Positions 16,310 to 22,998 of a stretch of 45,087 bases of DNA are shown here, piece by piece. The notes under the pieces are model-generated. The model was given only the letters and a program-made list of their open reading frames with translations, was not told where the DNA came from and did no database searches. This stretch comes from JAWVYT01 sp046483065 (GTDB taxonomy: Bacteria > Gemmatimonadota > Gemmatimonadetes > Longimicrobiales > RSA9): positions 1 to 45,087 of the forward strand of contig JAWODW010000029.1 of assembly GCA_046483065.1 (NCBI GenBank), in the 5' to 3' direction. Within the stretch, counting starts at the first letter, position 1. The number at the start of each line of letters is the position of its first letter. The position numbers and the translations under genes were made by a program.

Positions 16310-16316
16310 CCCGGCG

Positions 16317-16955
16317 TCAGCCGTTCGCCGCGATCCGGAAGAGCACCTGCCCGTACTCCACCGGTTCCGCGTTCTCTACGAGGATCTCACGAATCTCGCC
16401 GCCCACCTCCGCCTCCAGCTCGTTCATCAGCTTCATGGCCTCGAGGATGCACAGCGTCTGACCCTGGCTCACCTCGCTGCCCACCTCCACGTACGGCGGC
16501 GCGTCCGGCGCCGGCGCCCGGTAGAACGTCCCCACCATCGGCGACGTGATCTCCACCAGACCGTCGCTCTCCGCCGGCTCCTCCTCGGCGGCGGACTCCG
16601 CCGCGCCACCCGCACTCGGCGGCGGGGCCGGGGCCTCGGTCGGGGGCGCCGCAGCCGGGGCGGGAGCAGGGCCGGGCTGCGCCGGCTGGGGCGCCGCCAC
16701 GTACGTCGGCGCCGGACCGGCCGAGGGCGGCGTCTTCGAGATCTTCACCCGGGTGCCCGCACGGGTGATCTCGATGGAGTCGATGCCGCTCTCGTCCACG
16801 GCCTCGATGAGCCCGCGCACGAACTCCAGCTCCATCAACGGTGCCTGCCCCCCGGCGGACCCGCCGGATCCGCCGACCTCTACATTCATCTCGGCGGCCT
16901 CGGGCGCGTCTTCATTCGCCCCGAGATCCGCCGTCGATTCCGATCCTCTCGCCAC
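16317..16955 (-). CDS. accB: Biotin carboxyl carrier protein of acetyl-CoA carboxylase
   Basis: Carries carboxybiotin between AccC and the carboxyltransferase. The C-terminal biotinyl domain (about 130-212) contains the EAMKLMNE motif with biotin-accepting Lys175. A Pro/Ala-rich flexible linker (about 75-130) precedes it, and the N-terminal helical part begins MELEFVRGLIEAVDESGI. In other bacteria AccB starts at about that Met (Met41 here). The first 40 residues, from GTG 16955, are therefore either a Gly/Glu-rich extension or a mis-called start; neither site has a convincing ribosome binding site. It lies 4 nt after aroQ and 7 nt before accC. Confidence 0.93.
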   Translation of the reverse strand: MARGSESTADLGANEDAPEAAEMNVEVGGSGGSAGGQAPLMELEFVRGLIEAVDESGIDSIEITRAGTRVKISKTPPSAGPAPTYVAAPQPAQPGPAPAPAAAPPTEAPAPPPSAGGAAESAAEEEPAESDGLVEITSPMVGTFYRAPAPDAPPYVEVGSEVSQGQTLCILEAMKLMNELEAEVGGEIREILVENAEPVEYGQVLFRIAANG

Positions 16956-16959
16956 GTTG

Positions 16960-17406
16960 CTACCCCCGATCTATTTCCGTCAGATGTCGCACCAGGCCGC
17001 GCACGGCCAGCGTATAGCTTTCGGCGCCGAACCCGCTCACGGTACCCAACGCCACCGCCGCCAGCAATGACTCCCGCCGGAACGGCTCCCGGGCGAACAC
17101 GTTGCTGACGTGCACCTCTACGAACGGGCGCTCCGAGGCCACCAGGGCGTCCCGGAGCGCGACACTCGTGTGCGTGTATCCACCTGCGTTCACCACGAAC
17201 CCTGCCGTCGACGCCGCCGCCTGCTGGACCGCGTCGATCAGCGCGCCCTCGTGGTTCGACTGGACGATCTCGACCTCCACGCCCAGCTCATCGGCCACCC
17301 CGCGGATCCGCTCGTCCACCTCCGCCAGCGTGACCGTGCCGTACACCTCCGGCTCCCGGGTGCCCAGCAGGTTCAGGTTGGGGCCGTGGAGGACCTGGAG
17401 CTTCAC
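16960..17406 (-). CDS. aroQ: Type II 3-dehydroquinate dehydratase
   Basis: Converts 3-dehydroquinate to 3-dehydroshikimate in the shikimate pathway. Starting at GTG 17406, which overlaps the preceding TPR gene stop as GTGA, gives 148 residues, the usual dodecameric type II size. The N-terminal LHGPNLNLLGTREPEVYG carries the active-site Tyr22 on the lid. Further conserved segments are QSNHEGALIDAV, NAGGYTHTSVALRDAL and VEVHVSNVFAREPFR, which supplies the catalytic His. It sits just before accB, an arrangement seen in many bacteria. Confidence 0.95.
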   Translation of the reverse strand: MKLQVLHGPNLNLLGTREPEVYGTVTLAEVDERIRGVADELGVEVEIVQSNHEGALIDAVQQAAASTAGFVVNAGGYTHTSVALRDALVASERPFVEVHVSNVFAREPFRRESLLAAVALGTVSGFGAESYTLAVRGLVRHLTEIDRG

Positions 17407-19097
17407 TGCTTCAGGCTCTCCAGCCACGACCGGAACACGTCCAGGTCCTCGTCATCGTCGGGCGATGGCTCCGGAGCCGTCTCATCGGCGTCCGCGTCGG
17501 CCGGAGGCGTTGTGTCAGCGCCGGCCCCGCCGGCGTCGGGCCCGGTCTCGGGCTCGTCGATGAGCGGCGACGCTGCGGCCTGGGCCGTCGTTTCCAACCC
17601 GCCGCCCCAGCCCAGCAGCCCCTCCAGGTAGTCGCGGATCGGCGGCGACGCCGGCTCCGGCGCCTCATCTTCGTCCGAGACCGGCGCCTCCTCCCACGGC
17701 GCGACTGTCTCCGGTGCCTCGGCCTCCGCCGGCTCGAACTCCTCGACGGCCTCGAACTCGTCGGCGCCGTCAAGCTCGTCGGCGCCGTCAAGCTCGTCGG
17801 CGCCGTCAAGCTCGTCGGCTGCCCCGAACGCCTCGGCTTCTTCGAGCTCGTCGGCTGCCTCGAACGCCCCGGCCTCGTCCAGCTCGTCCAGCTCGTCCAG
17901 CTCATCGATCTCTTCAGCCTCCGGGACGGCCTCGGCCTCCGAGGTTTCGATCCCTTCATCCTCGGCATCCGCGGCCCAGTCCCCGGGGTCCGCAACGTCC
18001 CATTCCTCGGCCCCACCGAGGTCCCAGTCGTCAGACTCAGACCCGGCCCCGGCCTCGGGCCGGGCTTCCGGCTCGTCGGGCTCGAAGCCCGCCAGAGGCG
18101 CCGCCTCCTCCACCTCTTCGGCGTCGGCCTCGAACTCCACGGTCTGGAACCCCTCCACCGACCCGGCCTCGTCGGGGGTCAGCTCCCCCGTGTCCTCCAC
18201 CTCGATCCCGGGCACCTCGTCCGCCTCGGCGGCCTTCTCCTCCATCTCGGCGAGCCGCACCCTCAACCCCTCGTCGTCAGGACGGTTCCGGACCAGCTCC
18301 CGGTAGACCTCGGCGGCCCGGTCGTAGAGGCCCTGGCGCGCATAGACCTGGGCGATCGTCTCCGTCATCACGTCTGCACCCTCACCCTCGCCTTCCGACT
18401 CCTCGTCCATGCCCATGGACTCCGCAGCCTCGGGCTCCGCAGCCTCGGGCTCCGCAGCCTCGGGCTCGGCGTCCGTTTCAGGCTCGCCGGCTTCGGGGGC
18501 CCACTCCTCGGTCTCGGGCTCCGGCGACCACGCTTCGGCTTCGGCCTCGGGCTCCGGGGTCTCGGGCTCCGGCGACCACGCTTCGGCTTCGGCCTCGGGC
18601 TCCGGGGTCTCGGGCTCCGGGGTCTCGGGCTCCGGGGTCTCGGGCTCCGGGGCCTCTTCGGTCTCGTCCGCGGGGCCCGGGACCACGAGCTCGCCGGTCA
18701 TCTCCTCCACCACGGAGCGGACATCGCTGTCGGAGGGCTCCAGCTCCAGGAGCTGGTGGTAGTGCTCCAGCGCGTCCTCGTCGCGTCCCTCGATGCGGGC
18801 GATATCACCCAGGGAGCGGAGGGCCACCAGGTTGTGGCCGTCGAGTTCGAGGACCCGCCGGAACTCGGCCCGGGCCTCGTCGTACTGGTCGAGGTCCATG
18901 AGCACCCGGCCCAGGACCACGTGGGCGCTGGAGTAGTCCGGGTGCCGCTGGATTCCTTCCGTCAGGACCTCGCGCGCGCGGTCGAGGTCCCCGACCTTGC
19001 GGCATGCCTCGGCCAGATGCGTGAAGAGCCGCCCTTCGGGGTTCTGGGCGTACAGCGCTTCCAGCTTGGCGATTTCGTCATGATGCGCGTCGGACAT
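17403..19097 (-). CDS. TPR protein with a long acidic repetitive tail
   Basis: A cytoplasmic 564-residue protein with no signal peptide. Residues 1 to about 130 form three or four tetratricopeptide repeats (LYAQNPEGRLFTHLAEACRK, AREVLTEGIQRHPDYSSAH, EFRRVLELDGHNLVALRSLG). A further TPR lies near 250-290 (QVYARQGLYDRAAEVYRELV). The rest is Glu/Asp/Pro/Ala-rich with internal repeats: PEPETPEPE, a roughly 50-bp duplication coding EAWSPEPETPEPEAEA, and an 18-bp unit coding ELDGAD. I start it at ATG 19097, which has CAGGAG at good spacing; a longer frame starts at 19175. A TTGACA promoter lies upstream. It probably acts as a scaffold, with unknown partners. Confidence 0.8.
   Translation of the reverse strand: MSDAHHDEIAKLEALYAQNPEGRLFTHLAEACRKVGDLDRAREVLTEGIQRHPDYSSAHVVLGRVLMDLDQYDEARAEFRRVLELDGHNLVALRSLGDIARIEGRDEDALEHYHQLLELEPSDSDVRSVVEEMTGELVVPGPADETEEAPEPETPEPETPEPETPEPEAEAEAWSPEPETPEPEAEAEAWSPEPETEEWAPEAGEPETDAEPEAAEPEAAEPEAAESMGMDEESEGEGEGADVMTETIAQVYARQGLYDRAAEVYRELVRNRPDDEGLRVRLAEMEEKAAEADEVPGIEVEDTGELTPDEAGSVEGFQTVEFEADAEEVEEAAPLAGFEPDEPEARPEAGAGSESDDWDLGGAEEWDVADPGDWAADAEDEGIETSEAEAVPEAEEIDELDELDELDEAGAFEAADELEEAEAFGAADELDGADELDGADELDGADEFEAVEEFEPAEAEAPETVAPWEEAPVSDEDEAPEPASPPIRDYLEGLLGWGGGLETTAQAAASPLIDEPETGPDAGGAGADTTPPADADADETAPEPSPDDDEDLDVFRSWLESLKQ
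17765..17818 (-). repeat. 18-bp tandem repeat in the acidic TPR gene
   Basis: Three consecutive near-identical 18-bp units of the form GTCGGCGCCGTCAAGCTC on the plus strand encode ELDGAD repeats in frame. Neighbouring sections of the same gene hold a 15-bp triple repeat near 18416-18465 and a larger duplication near 18520-18650, so this gene is a hot spot of in-frame expansion. Confidence 0.8.
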
Positions 19098-19145
19098 CGA
19101 GTACTCCTGGGGACGCGGCTGGTCAGGAACGTCGGTGAGGGGTGC

Positions 19146-19175
19146 AAGATAGATTCCCCCGCGCGAAGCTGTCAA
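19146..19175 (-). promoter_or_regulatory. Promoter of the TPR-aroQ-acc operon
   Basis: On the minus strand a perfect TTGACA (19170-19175) is followed after 18 bp by TATCTT (19146-19151). Transcription would start near 19139, about 40 nt before the ATG at 19097. It faces away from the ppiD promoter at 19247-19275. Confidence 0.65.
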
Positions 19176-19246
19176 CGTGACCGGAGGAGGTGCGGCCCGG
19201 GGGTGGCCGGACGGCGTGGAGCCGGCGGTCCCGGAGCGGGCGGTGG

Positions 19247-19275
19247 TTGAAGGGGCGAGCGGCCACGTGTATCTT
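19247..19275 (+). promoter_or_regulatory. Promoter of the ppiD-like gene
   Basis: TTGAAG (19247-19252) and TATCTT (19270-19275) with a 17-bp spacer, about 50 bp before the ATG at 19325. A strong GGAGGAG ribosome binding site lies at about 19307-19313. It is divergent from the TPR operon promoter and shares the same -10 hexamer. Confidence 0.6.
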
Positions 19276-19324
19276 TCGCTGTTTATGCAGCGGTAGTCCC
19301 GTCGAGCGGAGGAGTCGTCGTCGT

Positions 19325-21175
19325 ATGATGCAGCAGATGCGTGAGAACACGAAGTGGATCATGCTGATCACAGCAGCCGCCTTCGTGGCGCTCATGGTTT
19401 TCGAGTGGGGAATGGACATGAGCGGGCAGAGCGCCGCGGCCATGACGGGCGGCGAGCTCGGTCAGGTGAACGGCGAGCCGATCACGTACCAGCAGTGGAA
19501 CCAGGTCTACCGGAACCTGTACGAGCAGCGGCAGGAGGAGCAGTCCGGGGCCATGACGTCGGAGGACAACGACGCCATCGAGGACGAGGCGTGGAACCAG
19601 ATCGTCATGGATCGCCTGATCGACCAGGAGCTGCGGCGCCGCGGGATCGAGACCACGGAGTCGGAGATCCGGCAGGCGGCTCGCTACTCGCCGCCGCCGG
19701 AGTTCTACCAGTACGAGATCTTCCAGACCGACGGCCAGTTCGACCTGGACAAGTACCACGAGTTCCTGTCCTCCGCGTCGGCCGACCCCCGCCTCCTCCA
19801 GGACCTGGAGGGCTACTACCGGCGGATGATCCCGCGGAACAAGCTGTTCCAGCAGGTGGCCGCGGCGGTGGTGGTCACCGAAGGCGAGCTCTGGCGTCAG
19901 TACCGGGAGCAGACCGAGACGGCGTCCATGGACTACGTGCTCCTGGACCCGCAGCGTCTCGTCTCCGACTCGCAGGTCACGGTCACCGACGCCGAGATCG
20001 CGGAATACTACAACCAGCACCGGGAGGACTTCGAGCGTCCGGCCCGTGCCGAGGTCCGGATGGTGGCGGTGGACAAGGCCCCCACGGCCGCCGACACGGC
20101 CGCGGCCCTCGAGCGCGCGCAGCAGGCGTGGGCCGAGATCCAGGGAGGGGCCGACTTCGCCGACGTGGCGCTCCGTGAGAGCGACGACCCCGCCTCCGCC
20201 GAGGAGGGCGGCAGCCTCGGCACCGTCGGGCGCGGCCAGACCGCGCCGGCGTTCGAGGAAGCCGTATGGAGCGCGCCCATCGGCCAGGTCATGGAGCCGA
20301 TCCACAGCCAGTTCGGCTACCACGTGATCCGGGTGGATCGACGGACGGACGAGGAAGCCGACGTCGCTCACATCCTCTTCGAGCTCCGCCGAACGCTGGA
20401 GAGCGAAGACACCATGCTGGCCACCGTCGACTCGCTGGAGGATCAGGTGGAGCGGATGTCGCTCGAGGCCGCCGCCGAAGGGCTCGAGCTCCAGGTCCGT
20501 ACCGTGGAGGTGAACCCGGACGTCCCGAGCGTGCCGGGGATCGGGTCCGTGTCCGAGGGCGTGGACTGGATCTTCGGTCAGCGGCCGCTGCCGGACGCCG
20601 TGAGCCCCATCTTCGAGAACGACCGCTACTACTACGTCATGGAGCTCGTGGACCGGGAGGAGACCCGGCAGCTGACCCTCGAGGAGGCCACCCCCAACAT
20701 CCGGACGCTGCTCCACACCGAGCGCAAGCGCGAACGGACCCGTGACACCGGTCGGCAGCTGGTGGACCGGATCCAGGCGGGCGCCACCCTGGAGGAGGCC
20801 GCCGAGCAGACCGGCCTGACCGTACGTTCCGCCGGGCCGTTCACCCGGCTCCAGTTCGTCCCCGGCGTGGGATCCGGCAACACGGCCATCGGCGCGGCCT
20901 TCGGGCTCCCCGTCGGCGAGATCAGCGGTCTCCTCGAGACCAGCGACGCCTTCTATGTGATCCGGGTCACCGACCGGACCGAGGCCGACCGCGAGGCGTG
21001 GCTGGAGCAGCTGCCGCAGCAGCGTCAGCAGGTGACCCAGACCCTCCAGAACCAGCGGCTGAACCAGTTCCTCGAGGCGCTCCGCGAGGAGGCCAACATC
21101 GTGGACAACCGCGACGCGGTGCTGAACGCGCCGGCGGACGCGCAGCAGCCGCCGCCCAGCTCCGGGCTCTTCTAG
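19325..21175 (+). CDS. PpiD/SurA-like peptidyl-prolyl isomerase
   Basis: Membrane-anchored periplasmic foldase of 616 residues. A single N-terminal membrane segment (WIMLITAAAFVALMVFEWG) is followed by a SurA_N/PpiD chaperone region. A parvulin domain at roughly 230-350 includes EIQGGADFADVALRESDDP, GGSLGTVGRGQTAPAFEEAV and a closing FGYHVIRVDRR. A second, degenerate parvulin-like module (about 475-560, AGATLEEAAEQTGL to DAFYVIRVTDR) lies near the C-terminus, which ends with a Gln-rich stretch. ATG 19325 (or 19328) follows a strong ribosome binding site. It is the only complete plus-strand gene here. It is a single transcription unit ending at a strong hairpin and probably assists folding of barrels such as LptD. 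Confidence 0.9.
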   Translation: MMQQMRENTKWIMLITAAAFVALMVFEWGMDMSGQSAAAMTGGELGQVNGEPITYQQWNQVYRNLYEQRQEEQSGAMTSEDNDAIEDEAWNQIVMDRLIDQELRRRGIETTESEIRQAARYSPPPEFYQYEIFQTDGQFDLDKYHEFLSSASADPRLLQDLEGYYRRMIPRNKLFQQVAAAVVVTEGELWRQYREQTETASMDYVLLDPQRLVSDSQVTVTDAEIAEYYNQHREDFERPARAEVRMVAVDKAPTAADTAAALERAQQAWAEIQGGADFADVALRESDDPASAEEGGSLGTVGRGQTAPAFEEAVWSAPIGQVMEPIHSQFGYHVIRVDRRTDEEADVAHILFELRRTLESEDTMLATVDSLEDQVERMSLEAAAEGLELQVRTVEVNPDVPSVPGIGSVSEGVDWIFGQRPLPDAVSPIFENDRYYYVMELVDREETRQLTLEEATPNIRTLLHTERKRERTRDTGRQLVDRIQAGATLEEAAEQTGLTVRSAGPFTRLQFVPGVGSGNTAIGAAFGLPVGEISGLLETSDAFYVIRVTDRTEADREAWLEQLPQQRQQVTQTLQNQRLNQFLEALREEANIVDNRDAVLNAPADAQQPPPSSGLF

Positions 21176-21196
21176 GTCTTCCAGGGCTCAGCCAGG

Positions 21197-21244
21197 ACGA
21201 CCGACGCCCCGGGCAGCTCGCTGACTGCCCGGGGCGTCGGTCGT
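21197..21244. terminator. Bidirectional hairpin terminator between ppiD and tatA
   Basis: A perfect 20-bp inverted repeat (21197-21216 with 21225-21244) around an 8-nt loop, with a short T run on the plus-strand side. It lies between the convergent ppiD-like gene (stop at 21175) and tatA (stop at 21276) and could end both transcripts. Confidence 0.85.
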
Positions 21245-21275
21245 TTCCCGCGGTTGATCCCGCAGCCCTCCGACC

Positions 21276-21662
21276 CTACTCGGTGCGCTCGTCCCCGCCC
21301 TGCTCCGGCCGGGTGCTCTCCACCTCGCGGTTCGGCGGCGGCTCGGACGGCGCCTGCCCGGTCTGCCCGGTCTGCCCGGTCTGCCCGGTCTGCCCGGTCT
21401 GCCCGGATCGGGGCGGTTCCGTACGCTCCCCCTCCGGCCGAGGACCTTCGGCCCGCGACGCGTCCTGCCGCGGCAGCTCACTCCTCCGGTCCCCGGGCCG
21501 GTTGATCTCGTTCTCGATCTCACGGACCGAGCCCTTGAACTCCCGGATCCCCTTCCCGAGCGCCGCCCCGATCTCGGGCAGCCGTTTGGCGCCGAAAACC
21601 AGGAGCAGCACTGCCAATATCAGAATTACTTCCCAAACTCCCACGCTACCGAACCCCGGCAT
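21276..21662 (-). CDS. tatA: Sec-independent translocase subunit TatA
   Basis: Forms the size-flexible channel of the twin-arginine pathway, which exports folded proteins. The protein has 128 residues. A single membrane segment (VGVWEVILILAVLLLVFG) leads through the FGAKRLPEIGAALGKGIREFK hinge into an amphipathic helix, then a long polar tail. The tail contains a GQT repeat coded by about five exact 9-bp units (21361-21405) and ends in charged residues. ATG 21662 has AAGGAGT upstream. TatC is encoded separately at 31892-32662. TatB is not seen, so this may serve a minimal TatAC system, though TatB elsewhere cannot be excluded. Confidence 0.9.
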   Translation of the reverse strand: MPGFGSVGVWEVILILAVLLLVFGAKRLPEIGAALGKGIREFKGSVREIENEINRPGDRRSELPRQDASRAEGPRPEGERTEPPRSGQTGQTGQTGQTGQTGQAPSEPPPNREVESTRPEQGGDERTE

Positions 21663-21683
21663 GAGTCACTCCTTCTGCCATCG

Positions 21684-21965
21684 CTAGAACCACCATGAGC
21701 GCATGATGAGCGCCACGACCACGATCCCGATGATGCTCAGCACGTTCAGGTTCAGGACCACAGGCCCCACCACGAACGAGAACGCCACCAGATCCACTCC
21801 GAGCGGACCCACGGAGGCCGACACCGTCGTGGTCAGGAACTCCCTGGCCGCGCTCACCGGAAGGTAGCGCGTTGCCAGGTGGCTGAACAGCGCCCCCAGG
21901 AAGAGGCCGATGATGGCCGCCCACACCATCCGGGGCACGCCCCGGCGTCGAGGTCCCAGGTTCAC
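21684..21965 (-). CDS. Small two-helix membrane protein, DUF4321-like
   Basis: A 93-residue protein with two or three hydrophobic segments (MVWAAIIGLFLGALFSHLA and VVLNLNVLSIIGIVVVALIM) and a central amphipathic stretch, ending RSWWF. The layout resembles DUF4321 proteins of unknown function; this match is by eye. GTG 21965 has GGAG at 6-nt spacing. It lies between polyprenyl diphosphate synthase and tatA on the same strand, suggesting a membrane-related role. Confidence 0.6.
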   Translation of the reverse strand: MNLGPRRRGVPRMVWAAIIGLFLGALFSHLATRYLPVSAAREFLTTTVSASVGPLGVDLVAFSFVVGPVVLNLNVLSIIGIVVVALIMRSWWF

Positions 21966-21993
21966 GCTTCGCTCCGCCGTTGTGTGAAGTTGC

Positions 21994-22998
21994 TCACCGT
22001 TTCCGCTCCACTACATAGGTCACGGCCTTCTCCAGCGCTGTGGTGGCCGGTCCATCGGGGAGCGACGCCAGCGCTGCCGCCGCGTCCTCGCCGAAGGCAT
22101 CGGCCCGGGACCGTGCGTACTCGAGCCCACCGTGCTCCTCCACCAGTGCGACGACGCGTTCGATCCCTTCGTCCGTGGGCTCCGGGTCGGCGAAGAACTG
22201 CTCCACCTCCCCGCGTGCCCCCGCGTCCATCTCCGCCATGGCCGCGATGAGCGGGAGCGTCATCTTGTGCTCGCGCAGGTCGTGGCCCGTGGGCTTGCCG
22301 GTGGCCTCCTCGGTGGCCGTGTAGTCCAGGAGGTCGTCGGCGATCTGGAAGGCCATCCCGATGAAGTGGCCGAATCGGGTCAGGGGCTCCCGGTACGCAT
22401 CGTCGCCGATCATGGCGCCCAGCTCGCACGCCGCCGACATCAGCGACGCCGTCTTGGCCCGGATCAGGCGGTAGTAGTCGTCCTCGGTGAAGCCCAGGGC
22501 GTCGGTGGACACCAGCTGCCGCATCTCGCCCACGCTCATCTCGTTCGCCGCGCCCGCCAGCACTTCGATCATGTCGGTGCGGCCGAAGCCGGCCAGCTCG
22601 CTCACGGCCCGGCTGTACAGGTAGTCGCCCATGATGATCGCCGACTGGTGGTTCCACAGCGCGGCCACCGTGGGCATCCCGCGGCGGAGCACCGAGTGGT
22701 CCACCGCGTCGTCGTGCACCAGGGTGGCCAGGTGCACGAGCTCCACCACCGCACCGAGGCTCGGCGCGCGCGGGTGGCCATCCGTCCCCACCCGGTTCGA
22801 CAGGAGCACCAGCGTGGGCCGGAAGAGCTTGCCCCGGGCCATGGCCAGGTACTCGTTGACCTCCTGGACCGGCGGGAAATCGGAGAGGATGATCCGCCGG
22901 ATCTCCTCCACCACTTCATCCAGGCCGCCCCGTGCGGGCTCCTGGATCTCACCGAGGCGAGGCCGTGTCCGGGACAACGTCCGGGCCGGCTCCGTCAC
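21994..22998 (-). CDS. Long-chain polyprenyl diphosphate synthase
   Basis: Trans-prenyltransferase of 334 residues that extends allylic diphosphates with isopentenyl diphosphate, for quinone side chains. GKLFRP (56-61), the first aspartate-rich motif DDAVD (96-100) and the second DDLLD (221-225) are all present. The residues just before the first motif are small (Ala91, Thr92), which in this family leaves room for a long product such as C35-C45. It overlaps the TPR gene upstream by GTGA and precedes a small membrane protein. The exact chain length cannot be read from sequence. Confidence 0.93.
   Translation of the reverse strand: MTEPARTLSRTRPRLGEIQEPARGGLDEVVEEIRRIILSDFPPVQEVNEYLAMARGKLFRPTLVLLSNRVGTDGHPRAPSLGAVVELVHLATLVHDDAVDHSVLRRGMPTVAALWNHQSAIIMGDYLYSRAVSELAGFGRTDMIEVLAGAANEMSVGEMRQLVSTDALGFTEDDYYRLIRAKTASLMSAACELGAMIGDDAYREPLTRFGHFIGMAFQIADDLLDYTATEEATGKPTGHDLREHKMTLPLIAAMAEMDAGARGEVEQFFADPEPTDEGIERVVALVEEHGGLEYARSRADAFGEDAAAALASLPDGPATTALEKAVTYVVERKR

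Noticed and set aside
19098..19175. Upstream start for the TPR protein at 19175
   Set aside because: It would put the promoter hexamers inside the gene; ATG 19097 has a proper CAGGAG site.
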